Positions 55,730-64,000 of a stretch of DNA of 64,000 nucleotides are shown in pieces. The notes under the pieces are model-generated. The model was not told where the DNA came from. It made no database searches and saw nothing but the letters and a program-made list of their open reading frames with translations. Each line of letters starts with the position of its first letter. Within the stretch, counting starts at the first letter, position 1. Origin of the DNA: Alteromonas sp. LMIT006 (GTDB taxonomy: Bacteria > Pseudomonadota > Gammaproteobacteria > Enterobacterales > Alteromonadaceae); the NCBI RefSeq assembly GCF_024300645.1, contig NZ_CP101291.1:310001-374000 (forward strand), written 5' to 3'. Both the position numbers and the translations under genes were made by a program.

Positions 55730-55748
55730 CAACACGTCCTACGTGTTG
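55730..55748. repeat. Hairpin between the converging transglycosylase and phaB genes
   Basis: CAACACGT and ACGTGTTG pair perfectly (8 base pairs, loop CCT). It lies 22 bases past the end of phaB on the reverse strand. There is no T run on either side. Confidence 0.55.
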
Positions 55749-55769
55749 TATTACATCCCTAAATAGGGC

Positions 55770-56492
55770 TTAGTACATGTGTTGACCACCGTTTACTGAC
55801 AAGGTAGAACCCGTCATGAAACCGTTGTCTTCTGCAACTAAGTAGGAAACTGCCTTGGCAATTTCTGAGGCATGACCTAAACGACCCACTGGGATCTTAG
55901 CAACGATCTTTGCTAATACCTCTTCAGGTACTGCACGAACCATATCCGTATCGATATAACCTGGTGCAATCGCATTGACTGTGATACCTTTTGCAGCGTT
56001 TTCTTGCGCTAATGCTTTGGTAAAACCGTGGATGCCTGATTTAGCCGCTGCATAGTTTACTTGACCATACTGACCTGCTTGACCATTGACTGAACCGATA
56101 TTGACGATACGGCCGTATCCGCGCTCACGCATGCCATCAATCACTGCACGACACGTGTTGAAACACGAAGCCAAGTTAGTTTGAATAACGGCATCCCACT
56201 GCTCGAACGTCATGCGATGCATGGTGCCGTCACGTGTGATACCCGCATTGTTGATTAAGACATCAAGTGAACCGTAATCTGCTTCAATCTGTTTGATTGC
56301 TGTATTGACTGCATCGAAATCTGCGACGTCAAATTTGAACGCTGGGATCCCAGTGCGTTCTGTGAATTCTTTTGCTGCCTGGTCATTACCACCATAGTTA
56401 GCGATAACTTGATAACCTTCTTCTTTTAATTTAACGCAAATGGCTTCACCAATACCGCGTGTTCCACCCGTAACTAATGCTACATATGCCAT
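55770..56492 (-). CDS. phaB: Acetoacetyl-CoA reductase (PhaB)
   Basis: This 240-residue short-chain dehydrogenase reduces acetoacetyl-CoA to (R)-3-hydroxybutyryl-CoA, the monomer for PhaC. It has the nucleotide loop TGGTRGIGEAI (8-18), NNAGITRDGTMHRM typical of PhaB, the catalytic Ser in IVNIGSVNGQAGQ and the Tyr/Lys pair in NYAAAKSGIHGF. Length agrees with PhaB (about 246). A FabG role is less likely given the PhaB-type segments and the PHA context. AGGAGAG precedes the ATG. The thiolase phaA is not in the window. Confidence 0.93.
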   Translation of the reverse strand: MAYVALVTGGTRGIGEAICVKLKEEGYQVIANYGGNDQAAKEFTERTGIPAFKFDVADFDAVNTAIKQIEADYGSLDVLINNAGITRDGTMHRMTFEQWDAVIQTNLASCFNTCRAVIDGMRERGYGRIVNIGSVNGQAGQYGQVNYAAAKSGIHGFTKALAQENAAKGITVNAIAPGYIDTDMVRAVPEEVLAKIVAKIPVGRLGHASEIAKAVSYLVAEDNGFMTGSTLSVNGGQHMY

Positions 56493-56715
56493 TAGAATCT
56501 CTCCTTAATTATTTCCGTGTTACTTTTTTATCAAAAGTGAATAGTGCTCAAAATCATTTTGATATAGATTACTATACGCCTATCTAGACAATTGTTTATT
56601 CGACCTTGGTTTTATGAAAAATATAATGATTATTTACATTTATCTATGAAAACTGCGACCATTAACGCTTCCAGTAAACTTTACGACCATATTATAACCA
56701 GTATATTAATTATTT

Positions 56716-57279
56716 ATGTATCATAGACTCTTTCTAGGACTAAATATTGATCCTGATCATATTCTTAAGATCGCAGATTGGCGGTCTAATGCTTTAGGGT
56801 ATTCGAACGCAGATGTGAAACCGCATAATTTTCATGTGACCCTAGCGTTTTTAGGTCAAGTTACCTTGCATCAACTCGATGCATTAGTAGAGGTACTGCC
56901 ACACATAAACTGGCAAGAGTTTACTGCTCACTTTGATCACGTTGGCTATTGGGGAAAACCTAAAATCCATTTTATTGCACCATCTATTATCCCAGATGAA
57001 TTGAAGCAACTTGCAAAACAATGCCAAACTCTCTCACGCAAAGCGGGTATTAAGATCGAAAAGCGTGAGTATCAACCTCACATCACCTTGCAACGCAAAA
57101 TAAAAACTCCTGTCCCAGCATTGTTTGAACCAAATTTTACGTTGGCATTCGACGAGTTTCATTTATATGAATCTATATCGACAGCCACTGGAGTGGAATA
57201 CATTATTCGTGAGAGTTTTCCAGCTCATCCTGATCTGACCATGAGTGTTAGAGAGCGCATCAGCAAAGGTTTACTGTAG
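56716..57279 (+). CDS. thpR: RNA 2',3'-cyclic phosphodiesterase
   Basis: This 187-residue 2H-phosphoesterase opens 2',3'-cyclic phosphates of RNA and can ligate tRNA halves in vitro (LigT/ThpR). Both H-x-T/S-x motifs are present: HNFHVTLAFLG (about residues 36-46) and QPHITLQRK (about 124-132). Length fits E. coli ThpR (176). It is divergent from phaB across a 223-base spacer and precedes purU by 69 bases. Confidence 0.93.
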   Translation: MYHRLFLGLNIDPDHILKIADWRSNALGYSNADVKPHNFHVTLAFLGQVTLHQLDALVEVLPHINWQEFTAHFDHVGYWGKPKIHFIAPSIIPDELKQLAKQCQTLSRKAGIKIEKREYQPHITLQRKIKTPVPALFEPNFTLAFDEFHLYESISTATGVEYIIRESFPAHPDLTMSVRERISKGLL

Positions 57280-57348
57280 CTTAGTTAATGACATTCATGC
57301 TATGCTCGCTCCATATTGATTGACACCACACAAAAGAAGTAACCACGC

Positions 57349-58203
57349 ATGCAACATTCCTTTCGCTTAACCATTCAATGTCCAGACCAAGTTGGGCTTG
57401 TGGCCACCGTTGCTCAGTTTTTGGCGCAGTATGGCGCGACAATTTTAGAAGCGAATCATCATACGGATTTGACGACTCAGCGCTTTTTTATGCGCCATGA
57501 AATCGCAGCTGACAGCGTGGATTTAGATATCAAGACCTTCGAAGCGGCTTTTGCCCCGATTGCTCGCAAATACCAGATGGATTGGCAAGTCACTGATCCT
57601 GATGTGTTACCCAAAGTTGCTTTGTTAGCCAGTCATGAAACGCATTGCCTTGCGGATATTTTACACCGCTGGCATACGGGAGAGCTCATCTGTGATATCC
57701 CATGTATTATTGCCAATCACCCACAAATTGCCGATATCGCGGCTTGGTACAAAATTCCATTTTATTTTGTGGATTTCAAAGACCAAGCCAAAGCGGATGC
57801 CTTTGCTAAAGTTCAAGACTTATTAGTTAAGCATCGTGCTGATACAGTCGTACTCGCTCGATTTATGCAAATCCTTCCAGCGTCCATGTGCGAAGCTTGG
57901 GTAGGGCAAGCCATTAATATTCATCATAGCTTTTTGCCGTCTTTTGCTGGCGCCAAACCTTATCAACAAGCCTATGATCGAGGTGTCAAACTTATTGGCG
58001 CAACCTGTCATTATGTGACAACTGACTTGGATGAAGGCCCGATTATCGAACAGCAAGTTATGCGTATTTCACACTCAGATTCAGCCGCTGATATGGTGCG
58101 TAAAGGGCGTGACTGTGAAAAAACAGCCCTTGCCAATGGTTTACGCTATCATCTTGAAAACCGCGTATTAATCGACAAAAATAAAACAATAGTATTTGCT
58201 TAA
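57349..58203 (+). CDS. purU: Formyltetrahydrofolate deformylase
   Basis: This 284-residue enzyme hydrolyses 10-formyltetrahydrofolate to formate and tetrahydrofolate, balancing one-carbon pools. An N-terminal ACT domain (about residues 5-85, LTIQCPDQVGLVATVAQFL) is followed by a formyltransferase-fold domain with the catalytic region VVLARFMQILP, NIHHSFLPSFAGAKPYQQA and the essential Asp in TTDLDEGPIIEQ. Length matches E. coli PurU (280). Confidence 0.96.
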   Translation: MQHSFRLTIQCPDQVGLVATVAQFLAQYGATILEANHHTDLTTQRFFMRHEIAADSVDLDIKTFEAAFAPIARKYQMDWQVTDPDVLPKVALLASHETHCLADILHRWHTGELICDIPCIIANHPQIADIAAWYKIPFYFVDFKDQAKADAFAKVQDLLVKHRADTVVLARFMQILPASMCEAWVGQAINIHHSFLPSFAGAKPYQQAYDRGVKLIGATCHYVTTDLDEGPIIEQQVMRISHSDSAADMVRKGRDCEKTALANGLRYHLENRVLIDKNKTIVFA

Positions 58204-58290
58204 TCAGGGATTATTTTTTATTGTAGGGTTTGCGTTAATGCTCTGCCTTTGAGCAGAAAATTCTTATAATAACGAAGACGGAACACCACA

Positions 58291-60468
58291 ATGAACAAAC
58301 CGATCCTTTCAGCACTTTCGCTGGCGGTCGTGCTTGGCCTTTCAGCTTGCTCGAAACCCGCCACTCAAACCGACTCAGCCACGGCAGATACTGCCGTCTC
58401 AGTGGCGCATAACAATGTGCTCATGCAAGATTTTACTGGGCCTTATGAAGGCGTCCCTGCCTTTGACAAAATGGACTTAGCATTACTAGCCCCTGCAGTT
58501 GAAAAAGGCATGGAAATTAACCTAGCCGAAATCAATGCGATCGCCAATAATCCTGAAGCTCCGACTTTTGCCAACACATTTGAAGCAATGGAACGCGCAG
58601 GCAAAGAGTTAGACAATGTTTTTTCTTACTGGGGAATTTGGGCATCCAATATGTCAAGCCCAGAGTTTCGGCAGATCCAACGTGAACTCAGTCCTAAATT
58701 GTCTGACTTCAGATCCAAGATTTCTCAAAACGAAGCGTTATTTGCTCGGATTAAGGCGGTCTATGAAGGCGCTGAATTTGACACCCTTAACTTAGAACAA
58801 CAACGCATCGTACAAAACTCATATGAAAGCTTTATTCGCTCTGGAATCTTATTAGACGATGCCGGTAAGAAGCGCACTGCTGAGATCAACAAACGCCTTG
58901 CTGAATTACAAACCCAGTTCAGCAGTAACGTTCTCAATGACGAAGAAAATATCGTGACGTATTTAACCGCTGACCAATTATCAGGGTTATCGGAAGGCTA
59001 CATTCGTTCGGCCAAAGCTGCAGCGGAAGAACGTGGCAAACCAGATATGTATGCGGTGACCAATACACGTTCATCAATGGATCCTTTTTTGACCTATTCA
59101 ACCGAGCGTGAACTGCGCAAAGAGGTATGGGAAAAGTACTACTCTCGTGGCAATAATGGCGATGAATTTGACAATAATGGGATCATCAAAGAAATCCTTG
59201 AGCTCAGACACGAGCGAGTTGGTCTGCTTGATTTCCCAGATTATGCCACTTGGCGCTTACAAGATCGCATGGCCAAAAACCCTGCTAATGCAATGGCCTT
59301 AATGGACAAAGTCTGGCCAGCTGCGATTGCCCGTGTGAAACAAGAAGTGGCCGACATGCAAGCCATTGCGGATGCCGAAGGGGCTGATATCACTATCGAG
59401 CCTTGGGATTATCGTTTCTACGCCGAAAAGGTCCGTCAAGCAACCTATGACTTGGACTCCGATGAAGTCAAACAATACCTGCAACTAGATAAACTGCGCG
59501 AAGCCATGTTCTATGTGGCAGAACGTTTGTTTAATTTCAAATTCACTGCCATCGAAGCAGGTAAAGTCCCTGTTTGGCATGAAGATGTCGGTGTCTGGGA
59601 AGTGACTGATATCGCAACGGGTCGCAACGTAGGTTTGTGGTATCTCGATCCATTCGCTCGTCAAGGCAAGCGCTCTGGTGCGTGGGCGACGTATTATCGT
59701 CCTTACACCACGTTTGATGGCGAAACCAATGTGTTATCTGCGAATAACTCCAATTTTGTGAAAGCCCCAGAAGGTCAGCCGACCTTAATCAGTTGGGACG
59801 ACGCCGAGACGTATTTCCATGAATTTGGTCATGCGCTGCATTTCTTAGCAGCCGATGTGATGTATCCATCCTCGCATTCTGGTGTGCGTGATTACACTGA
59901 ATTCCAGTCACAACTGCTTGAGCGTTGGATTCTAACTGACGAAGTGATTGACCAATTCCTAGTGCATTATGAGACAGGTGAACCAATCCCGGACGAGCTA
60001 GTGACCAAAATCAAAAATGCCGCGACTTTTAATGAAGGGTTTAAAACCACAGAGTACATGGCGTCTGCCATCATGGATTTAAAATACCATACGACCGATC
60101 CAGCCCTAATTGACGATGTGCAAACCTTCGAGCGTGAAACCCTCGCGTCGATTGGTATGCCATCGCAAATTCCAATGCGTCATCGTTCGACCCATTTCCA
60201 GCACATCTTCTCATCAGAGGGTTATGCTGCAGCGTATTATGGGTATATGTGGGCAGAAGTGTTAACTTCCGATGCGGCCGAGGCCTTTGCTGAGGCACCG
60301 GGTGGATATTATGACGAAAAGCTCGCAGAAAAAATGGTTCAGTATCTTTTTGCTGTGCGCAACGCCATGGATCCAGCGGATGCATATCGCGCCTTTAGAG
60401 GTCGTGATGCCAAGGTCGATGCATTAATGAGGGATCGTGGTTTTCCAGTGCCTACCAGTGGTGAGTAA
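58291..60468 (+). CDS. dcp: M3 family zinc metallopeptidase, lipoprotein (Dcp-like)
   Basis: This 725-residue peptidyl-dipeptidase-like enzyme removes dipeptides from oligopeptide C-termini. It has a lipoprotein signal ending in the lipobox GLSAC (Cys20), so it is membrane-anchored in the periplasm rather than soluble as in E. coli. The zinc motif HEFGH lies at residues 510-514 (TYFHEFGHALHFL), with the third ligand Glu in RDYTEFQSQLLERW. A -10-like TATAAT is present at 58265-58270. Membership of the Dcp branch of M3 is clear; the exact substrate range is inferred. Confidence 0.93.
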   Translation: MNKPILSALSLAVVLGLSACSKPATQTDSATADTAVSVAHNNVLMQDFTGPYEGVPAFDKMDLALLAPAVEKGMEINLAEINAIANNPEAPTFANTFEAMERAGKELDNVFSYWGIWASNMSSPEFRQIQRELSPKLSDFRSKISQNEALFARIKAVYEGAEFDTLNLEQQRIVQNSYESFIRSGILLDDAGKKRTAEINKRLAELQTQFSSNVLNDEENIVTYLTADQLSGLSEGYIRSAKAAAEERGKPDMYAVTNTRSSMDPFLTYSTERELRKEVWEKYYSRGNNGDEFDNNGIIKEILELRHERVGLLDFPDYATWRLQDRMAKNPANAMALMDKVWPAAIARVKQEVADMQAIADAEGADITIEPWDYRFYAEKVRQATYDLDSDEVKQYLQLDKLREAMFYVAERLFNFKFTAIEAGKVPVWHEDVGVWEVTDIATGRNVGLWYLDPFARQGKRSGAWATYYRPYTTFDGETNVLSANNSNFVKAPEGQPTLISWDDAETYFHEFGHALHFLAADVMYPSSHSGVRDYTEFQSQLLERWILTDEVIDQFLVHYETGEPIPDELVTKIKNAATFNEGFKTTEYMASAIMDLKYHTTDPALIDDVQTFERETLASIGMPSQIPMRHRSTHFQHIFSSEGYAAAYYGYMWAEVLTSDAAEAFAEAPGGYYDEKLAEKMVQYLFAVRNAMDPADAYRAFRGRDAKVDALMRDRGFPVPTSGE

Positions 60469-60485
60469 CTAGAACGCTAAGGATG

Positions 60486-60512
60486 AGGGTGGCATACAAG
60501 TCACCCTTTTTT
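60486..60512 (+). terminator. Intrinsic terminator after the M3 peptidase gene
   Basis: AGGGTG (60486-60491) pairs with CACCCT (60502-60507), followed by TTTTT. It lies 17 bases past the stop. Confidence 0.85.
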
Positions 60513-60680
60513 ATACTCTTAAAATAAGCGAACCATCATGTCTGACAAACACCTTCCTGTGACTGACCATATTGAATACACACTAGAGGTTATGCTCAGT
60601 CGCGCCACCGACTTTAATGCCAATCTGCGTCGTCGACATAGCATTCACAGATTCTCAGACCGCAACGTTTGTAGAGTAAT

Positions 60681-61457
60681 TTACAACCTATTCTTTGCCA
60701 CCAAAAAATCCACCACTTTATGGTTGAGCCAATTCGGGGTCAAGCGGTTGAGCCAATACGTGGCTTTGGCCATCTTGCCGGGGATCACCATAAACTGTTT
60801 ACGCGCCAACCCTCGAGTAATTTGTGGTATGGCTTCGGTTAAAGTTAACCGCCCGGCAATATCTTTGAGCACTCGCGTTGCCGGGTGCATAGTTTGAATT
60901 TCAGTTTGTACCATGGGCGTATCAATTTCGGGTGGACAAATCACGCTGATGGTGATGCCTTTAGGCGCATACTCGGCTCTTAGGCATTGGGCCATTCCCA
61001 ATACGGCAAACTTTGAAGCGCCATACGCACTGTACCCATAAATACCCACGGTGCCCGCTATGGATGCAACCAGCGCCAGTTGGCCTCCAGCAGACATCCT
61101 TGCCAAACAAGCTGCCGCTAAATGGCGTGAACCCAATACATTAACATTGAAAGACTGAGTAAAGTCGGCGGCAGAGAGTGATTCAAACTCCCCTGCTCGC
61201 AGAATCCCAGCGCAATTAATCACTAAATCGGGTTCACCCCATGCTTGCCACAGTGTTTTGACCGCCTTGTCAACTTGCGCATTGTTGGCAATATTACACG
61301 CAACGTAATATATATCCTGCCCAAGTTTTACATCACTTGGCTCGGGTAAATCCAGAATAGCCACCTGTGCGCCTTGCTTGATATAATGGGCAACCAATGC
61401 CTCACCAATGCCGCTGAGACCACCGGTTATCAGAACACGCTTTACTGGATCAGACAC
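60681..61457 (-). CDS. Short-chain dehydrogenase/reductase
   Basis: This 258-residue NAD(P)-dependent oxidoreductase has the nucleotide loop ITGGLSGIGEAL (10-21), NCAGIL, the catalytic Ser in LVASIAGTVG and the Tyr/Lys pair in YGYSAYGASKFAV. An acidic residue after strand two (ILDLPEP) hints at NAD preference. A hydrophobic C-terminal stretch suggests membrane association, as in sphinganine-reductase-like SDRs. Substrate is unknown. It follows waaA by 16 bases in the same direction and is probably cotranscribed, which could hint at a lipid-related role. Confidence 0.88.
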   Translation of the reverse strand: MSDPVKRVLITGGLSGIGEALVAHYIKQGAQVAILDLPEPSDVKLGQDIYYVACNIANNAQVDKAVKTLWQAWGEPDLVINCAGILRAGEFESLSAADFTQSFNVNVLGSRHLAAACLARMSAGGQLALVASIAGTVGIYGYSAYGASKFAVLGMAQCLRAEYAPKGITISVICPPEIDTPMVQTEIQTMHPATRVLKDIAGRLTLTEAIPQITRGLARKQFMVIPGKMAKATYWLNRLTPNWLNHKVVDFLVAKNRL

Positions 61458-61473
61458 AATTCAACTCCTTCAA

Positions 61474-62763
61474 TTATGCCAAACGCTCAATCACCATAAG
61501 CGTTTTGGCCAATGCTCCGCGATTGGCATGAAGTACCTGCTCGCCTGAGTGGCCTGCTTGAATACGGGCTTGTGGATCATCATACCATTGGCAGATGCGT
61601 TCTACGCTTTGCTCAACCGATGTTGTTAGGCATAACGCGCCAGCTTGTTCTAGCGTGGCGCAGATCACAGGATTGTTGTAGCGATGTTCGCCCATCAAAA
61701 TAGGCACTGCAAAAAACGCTGGCTCCAAGGCATTGTGCCCACCACGATCAGCAATACTGCCTCCCACAAAAGCCACATCCGCACAATGATACAGCGGACT
61801 TAATACGCCCATCGCGTCGACAAGAAGTACTTGGGTAGCATCAGCCAAATCAGAATAATCACTCCAGCGTTGAAACGGGACTTCGCGGTCACGTAATAGA
61901 TTCACCACCTTATCAAAACGCTCAGGATGACGAGGGACTAACACCAATAAAACATCGTCAATATTGCACTTTTCTAGTACCTCTAACCAATGCTCTTCTT
62001 CACCAGGGTGAGTCGAGCCAGCCACAATGACAAAGCGTTTTAGCAAGCTTTTTCCTACTTTTGCAACTTCATCAGAGACAGCGATGTCGGTAACTTGATC
62101 AAATTTGATATTCTGCGTTAAGGTCAACCGATCATCACCAAACCCCAATTGTTGGTAGGCTTCAAAATCCCGCTCTCCTTGGGCACATACATGCTGAATA
62201 TTGGCAAACACAGGTTCTGATAAAAGCGAAATTTGTGCGTACTTCTGAGCTGAACGTTCCGTCATTCGTGCATTGATCAACATGACCGGAATCTGGCGCT
62301 TAGCCAATTTCATAATCATATTAGGCCATAATTCCACTTCGGTAATGAATACGCGTTTGGGTTTTAACGCTTGGATGAATGCGTTGATGAGCCACGGAAG
62401 ATCCCATGGCAAATAATGATGTTGCACCATCTCGCCAAAAATATCTCTTACGCGTCCCGCTCCGGTAGGGGTCGTAGTGGTAATGGTGATCTTGCGAGTC
62501 GGTTCCTCTTGTAATAATGCTTTGATGACACAGGATGCGGCAACCACTTCGCCAACCGAGACACAATGAAACCAATCATCGGCTTCAACGAGATCCTCTG
62601 CAATATCACCATAACGCTGTCCTCGTCGTTGATAGCGTTTATTGGACAAATAAAACTGGCGCCACAGTCCCCATTTGATGGTGACGGGGATATAAATAAG
62701 CAGTATTAAAAAATCATACAGTAAAAAAGCCAAATACTGTGGCAAAGTGCGTTGGTGTACCAT
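61474..62763 (-). CDS. waaA: 3-deoxy-D-manno-octulosonic acid (Kdo) transferase
   Basis: This 429-residue GT30 enzyme adds Kdo to lipid A precursors at the inner face of the membrane, an essential step of lipopolysaccharide synthesis. It has an N-terminal membrane anchor (about residues 10-28), the conserved HCVSVGEVVAA motif with the catalytic Glu, TTTTPTGAGRV, ITEVELWPNMI, and the GSTHPGEEE and RHPERF segments of the sugar-nucleotide half. Length fits E. coli WaaA (425). Confidence 0.96.
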   Translation of the reverse strand: MVHQRTLPQYLAFLLYDFLILLIYIPVTIKWGLWRQFYLSNKRYQRRGQRYGDIAEDLVEADDWFHCVSVGEVVAASCVIKALLQEEPTRKITITTTTPTGAGRVRDIFGEMVQHHYLPWDLPWLINAFIQALKPKRVFITEVELWPNMIMKLAKRQIPVMLINARMTERSAQKYAQISLLSEPVFANIQHVCAQGERDFEAYQQLGFGDDRLTLTQNIKFDQVTDIAVSDEVAKVGKSLLKRFVIVAGSTHPGEEEHWLEVLEKCNIDDVLLVLVPRHPERFDKVVNLLRDREVPFQRWSDYSDLADATQVLLVDAMGVLSPLYHCADVAFVGGSIADRGGHNALEPAFFAVPILMGEHRYNNPVICATLEQAGALCLTTSVEQSVERICQWYDDPQARIQAGHSGEQVLHANRGALAKTLMVIERLA

Positions 62764-62824
62764 GTGGAACGAATGATATCAATATATGTATGCTCGCCAA
62801 TATAGCACAACTCCTCCCTATTCG

Positions 62825-63838
62825 TTAGTCTGTGCTGATTTGTACTGCAGGATCAACTATTCTTTGCAATATCAGAGGAAGTCCGGCAAAGGAAGGACGA
62901 TTTTCTATCTGACGCAAATCGCCTAGCACAATATCGCTACCACTTACCTGACCCACAGCAAACGTAAACACATAGGCGTTTTCCACCCCCATGCGCAAAT
63001 CCGTTAAGATGACTTCATTTTCAACTTGTTTGACGCTGTACAAACCCTTGGTAAACCATTGCAAACGCTGTACATGCCATTCATCTGCAATATTTTTCAA
63101 TAATTCCGGTTCTGTTGGATAACGCGTGATGGAAACCTCATCGACGTAATCAAAGATAGATGTGTAGATTTCATAATACGCATCGTCTTCAACCACGACA
63201 CTGCGCCACAATAAAGTCGTCAAAGGCGCTGGTGTACTGACATACACCCTGTCATCAATCCCTTGGGCCGCTAACGCATGCTGGTTAATATAATCAATAT
63301 ATTGCTTCGCTGCGATCGCCCAGAGCATGTAACCAACACTTATCCCAAGTCCCCAAAACGTGAGCTTACGTAATCGCTCAAGCGAAATACGAGGCATCAA
63401 ATAGAACAGAGTTGGAATGAGTAAAGGCAGAGTGTAGAGAGGATCAATGATAAAAAATATCGAATACGCAAAGGGGTATTCGGTGAGCCCCCAGAATACT
63501 TGTGTGCCATAGACAGTCAAGCCGTCGATCAACGAATGAGTCGCTAAAACGGTAAAGGCCATCCCTGCCCAGTGAGCAAAGTGAGTTTTCGTTTGAGGAT
63601 GCAATTTACAAAACAACCAAGCCAATATAGGGCTAATCAGCGCATGCACCAAAAAAGAATGACTGAACCCTCGGTGGTACGTGAAGTTTTCAATATCCCC
63701 TCCGTAAGGGATCAGTACATCCAGATCCGGAAGGGTGCCAAGTACCGCGCCATACAACGCAGCACGTCTACCTACTTTCGAGCCCATAATGGCGTAACCA
63801 ACCGTTGCGCCCAGTGCGATTTGTGTTATTGAATCCAT
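62825..63838 (-). CDS. YdjM-type membrane-bound metal-dependent hydrolase
   Basis: This 337-residue inner-membrane protein belongs to the DUF457/YdjM family. The N-terminus MDSITQIALGATVGYAIMG and the metal-type motif LPDLDVLIP followed by YHRGFSHSFLVH and THSLIDGLTVYGTQ mark the family. Several spans occupy residues 1-200, followed by a soluble domain (about 210-330). It is longer than E. coli YdjM (196). The biochemical role of the family is poorly known. Its ATG overlaps the stop of the upstream gene (TAATG), so the two are translationally coupled. Confidence 0.88.
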   Translation of the reverse strand: MDSITQIALGATVGYAIMGSKVGRRAALYGAVLGTLPDLDVLIPYGGDIENFTYHRGFSHSFLVHALISPILAWLFCKLHPQTKTHFAHWAGMAFTVLATHSLIDGLTVYGTQVFWGLTEYPFAYSIFFIIDPLYTLPLLIPTLFYLMPRISLERLRKLTFWGLGISVGYMLWAIAAKQYIDYINQHALAAQGIDDRVYVSTPAPLTTLLWRSVVVEDDAYYEIYTSIFDYVDEVSITRYPTEPELLKNIADEWHVQRLQWFTKGLYSVKQVENEVILTDLRMGVENAYVFTFAVGQVSGSDIVLGDLRQIENRPSFAGLPLILQRIVDPAVQISTD

Positions 63839-64000
63839 TATTTCTCCTTAGGCATTCGCGAAGTTATCCAGGCTCCTACCAACAACATAGCCACACATAT
63901 CAAGATTAGGTGAGTTGACAACACAGAGTAAAGCACCGCATAAAGCGCCCCAAGCCCCAACAATACAAGGCCAACCAAAGTATTTCCAGATGCCACATAC
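63838..64000 (-). CDS. Polytopic membrane protein, C-terminal end (possibly MFS transporter)
   Basis: The frame on the reverse strand is open from the window edge for 53 codons and ends at TAA 63838-63840, overlapping the next start by one base. It encodes two hydrophobic segments joined by a short loop (GNTLVGLVLLGLGALYAVLY and LILICVAMLLVGAWI) and a basic tail MPKEK. This is typical of the last two spans of a multi-span transporter such as an MFS protein, but the fragment is too short to be sure. Confidence 0.6.
   Translation of the reverse strand, partial: YVASGNTLVGLVLLGLGALYAVLYSVLSTHLILICVAMLLVGAWITSRMPKEK

Noticed and set aside
60538-60897. 119-residue forward frame starting after the M3 peptidase terminator
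   Set aside because: Only the first 47 codons lie outside the opposing dehydrogenase gene; the rest is its antisense. No ribosome site or family match is visible, so it is more likely chance or an old remnant than a gene.

Overview
The window looks like a housekeeping stretch of a marine gammaproteobacterium of the Alteromonadales type. I base this on gene order, not on a database search: mrcA divergent from pilMNOPQ-aroK-aroB-(damX)-dam-rpe-trpS, an astC-astA-astD-DUF1338 cluster beside pabA, small DUF2970 and DUF2982 proteins, a TorF-type porin and many exported peptidases. No rRNA, tRNA, insertion sequence, prophage or CRISPR array was seen. Genes are densely packed on both strands, with many tail-to-tail pairs only a few bases apart.

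Layout. 1-7.4 kb holds the end of argG, then argH and argA (arginine synthesis), facing malic enzyme and the class A penicillin-binding protein PBP1A. 7.7-15.3 kb holds the type IV pilus assembly genes pilM to pilQ, shikimate kinase and dehydroquinate synthase, a strongly reduced damX (SPOR domain only) and dam. 15.3-16.6 kb is a small reverse-strand insert (DUF2970 protein, hypothetical protein, porin) that splits dam from rpe. 16.9-24.9 kb holds rpe, trpS, pabA, an incomplete arginine succinyltransferase set, a DUF1338 protein and an alpha/beta-hydrolase-fold protein whose nucleophile serine is a glycine. 24.9-29.1 kb holds parC, an orphan receiver-phosphotransfer protein resembling the tail of BarA, and a DUF2982 protein.

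29.2-34.3 kb is a two-gene RND efflux system divergent from its likely TetR repressor, with a perfect 19-base palindrome between them. 34.4-36.7 kb holds pyrB and hemL. 36.8-41.6 kb holds a DyP-type peroxidase lacking the usual catalytic aspartate, gamma-glutamyltransferase and an S9 peptidase. 41.6-43.9 kb is a more AT-rich MASE1 histidine kinase and LuxR-type regulator pair. 44.1-45.7 kb is glnK-amtB with a sigma-54-like promoter. 45.8-49.3 kb holds an unrecognised proline-rich membrane protein and PBP1B.

49.4-56.5 kb is a polyhydroxyalkanoate (PHA) granule locus: synthase phaC, repressor phaR, two phasins (one with a lysine/alanine/proline repeat tail), depolymerase phaZ, a lytic transglycosylase and reductase phaB. 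The first phasin promoter is flanked by two TTGC-N3-GCA(A) sites that are good candidates for PhaR operators. 56.7-64 kb holds thpR, purU, an M3 lipoprotein peptidase, a short-chain dehydrogenase, waaA (Kdo transferase), a YdjM-type membrane protein and the end of a further membrane protein cut by the window edge.

I did not find a clearly new multi-gene system. The most unusual items are the damX reduction, the two enzymes that lack expected catalytic residues, the orphan BarA-like phosphorelay module, and the phasin/PhaR regulatory layout.
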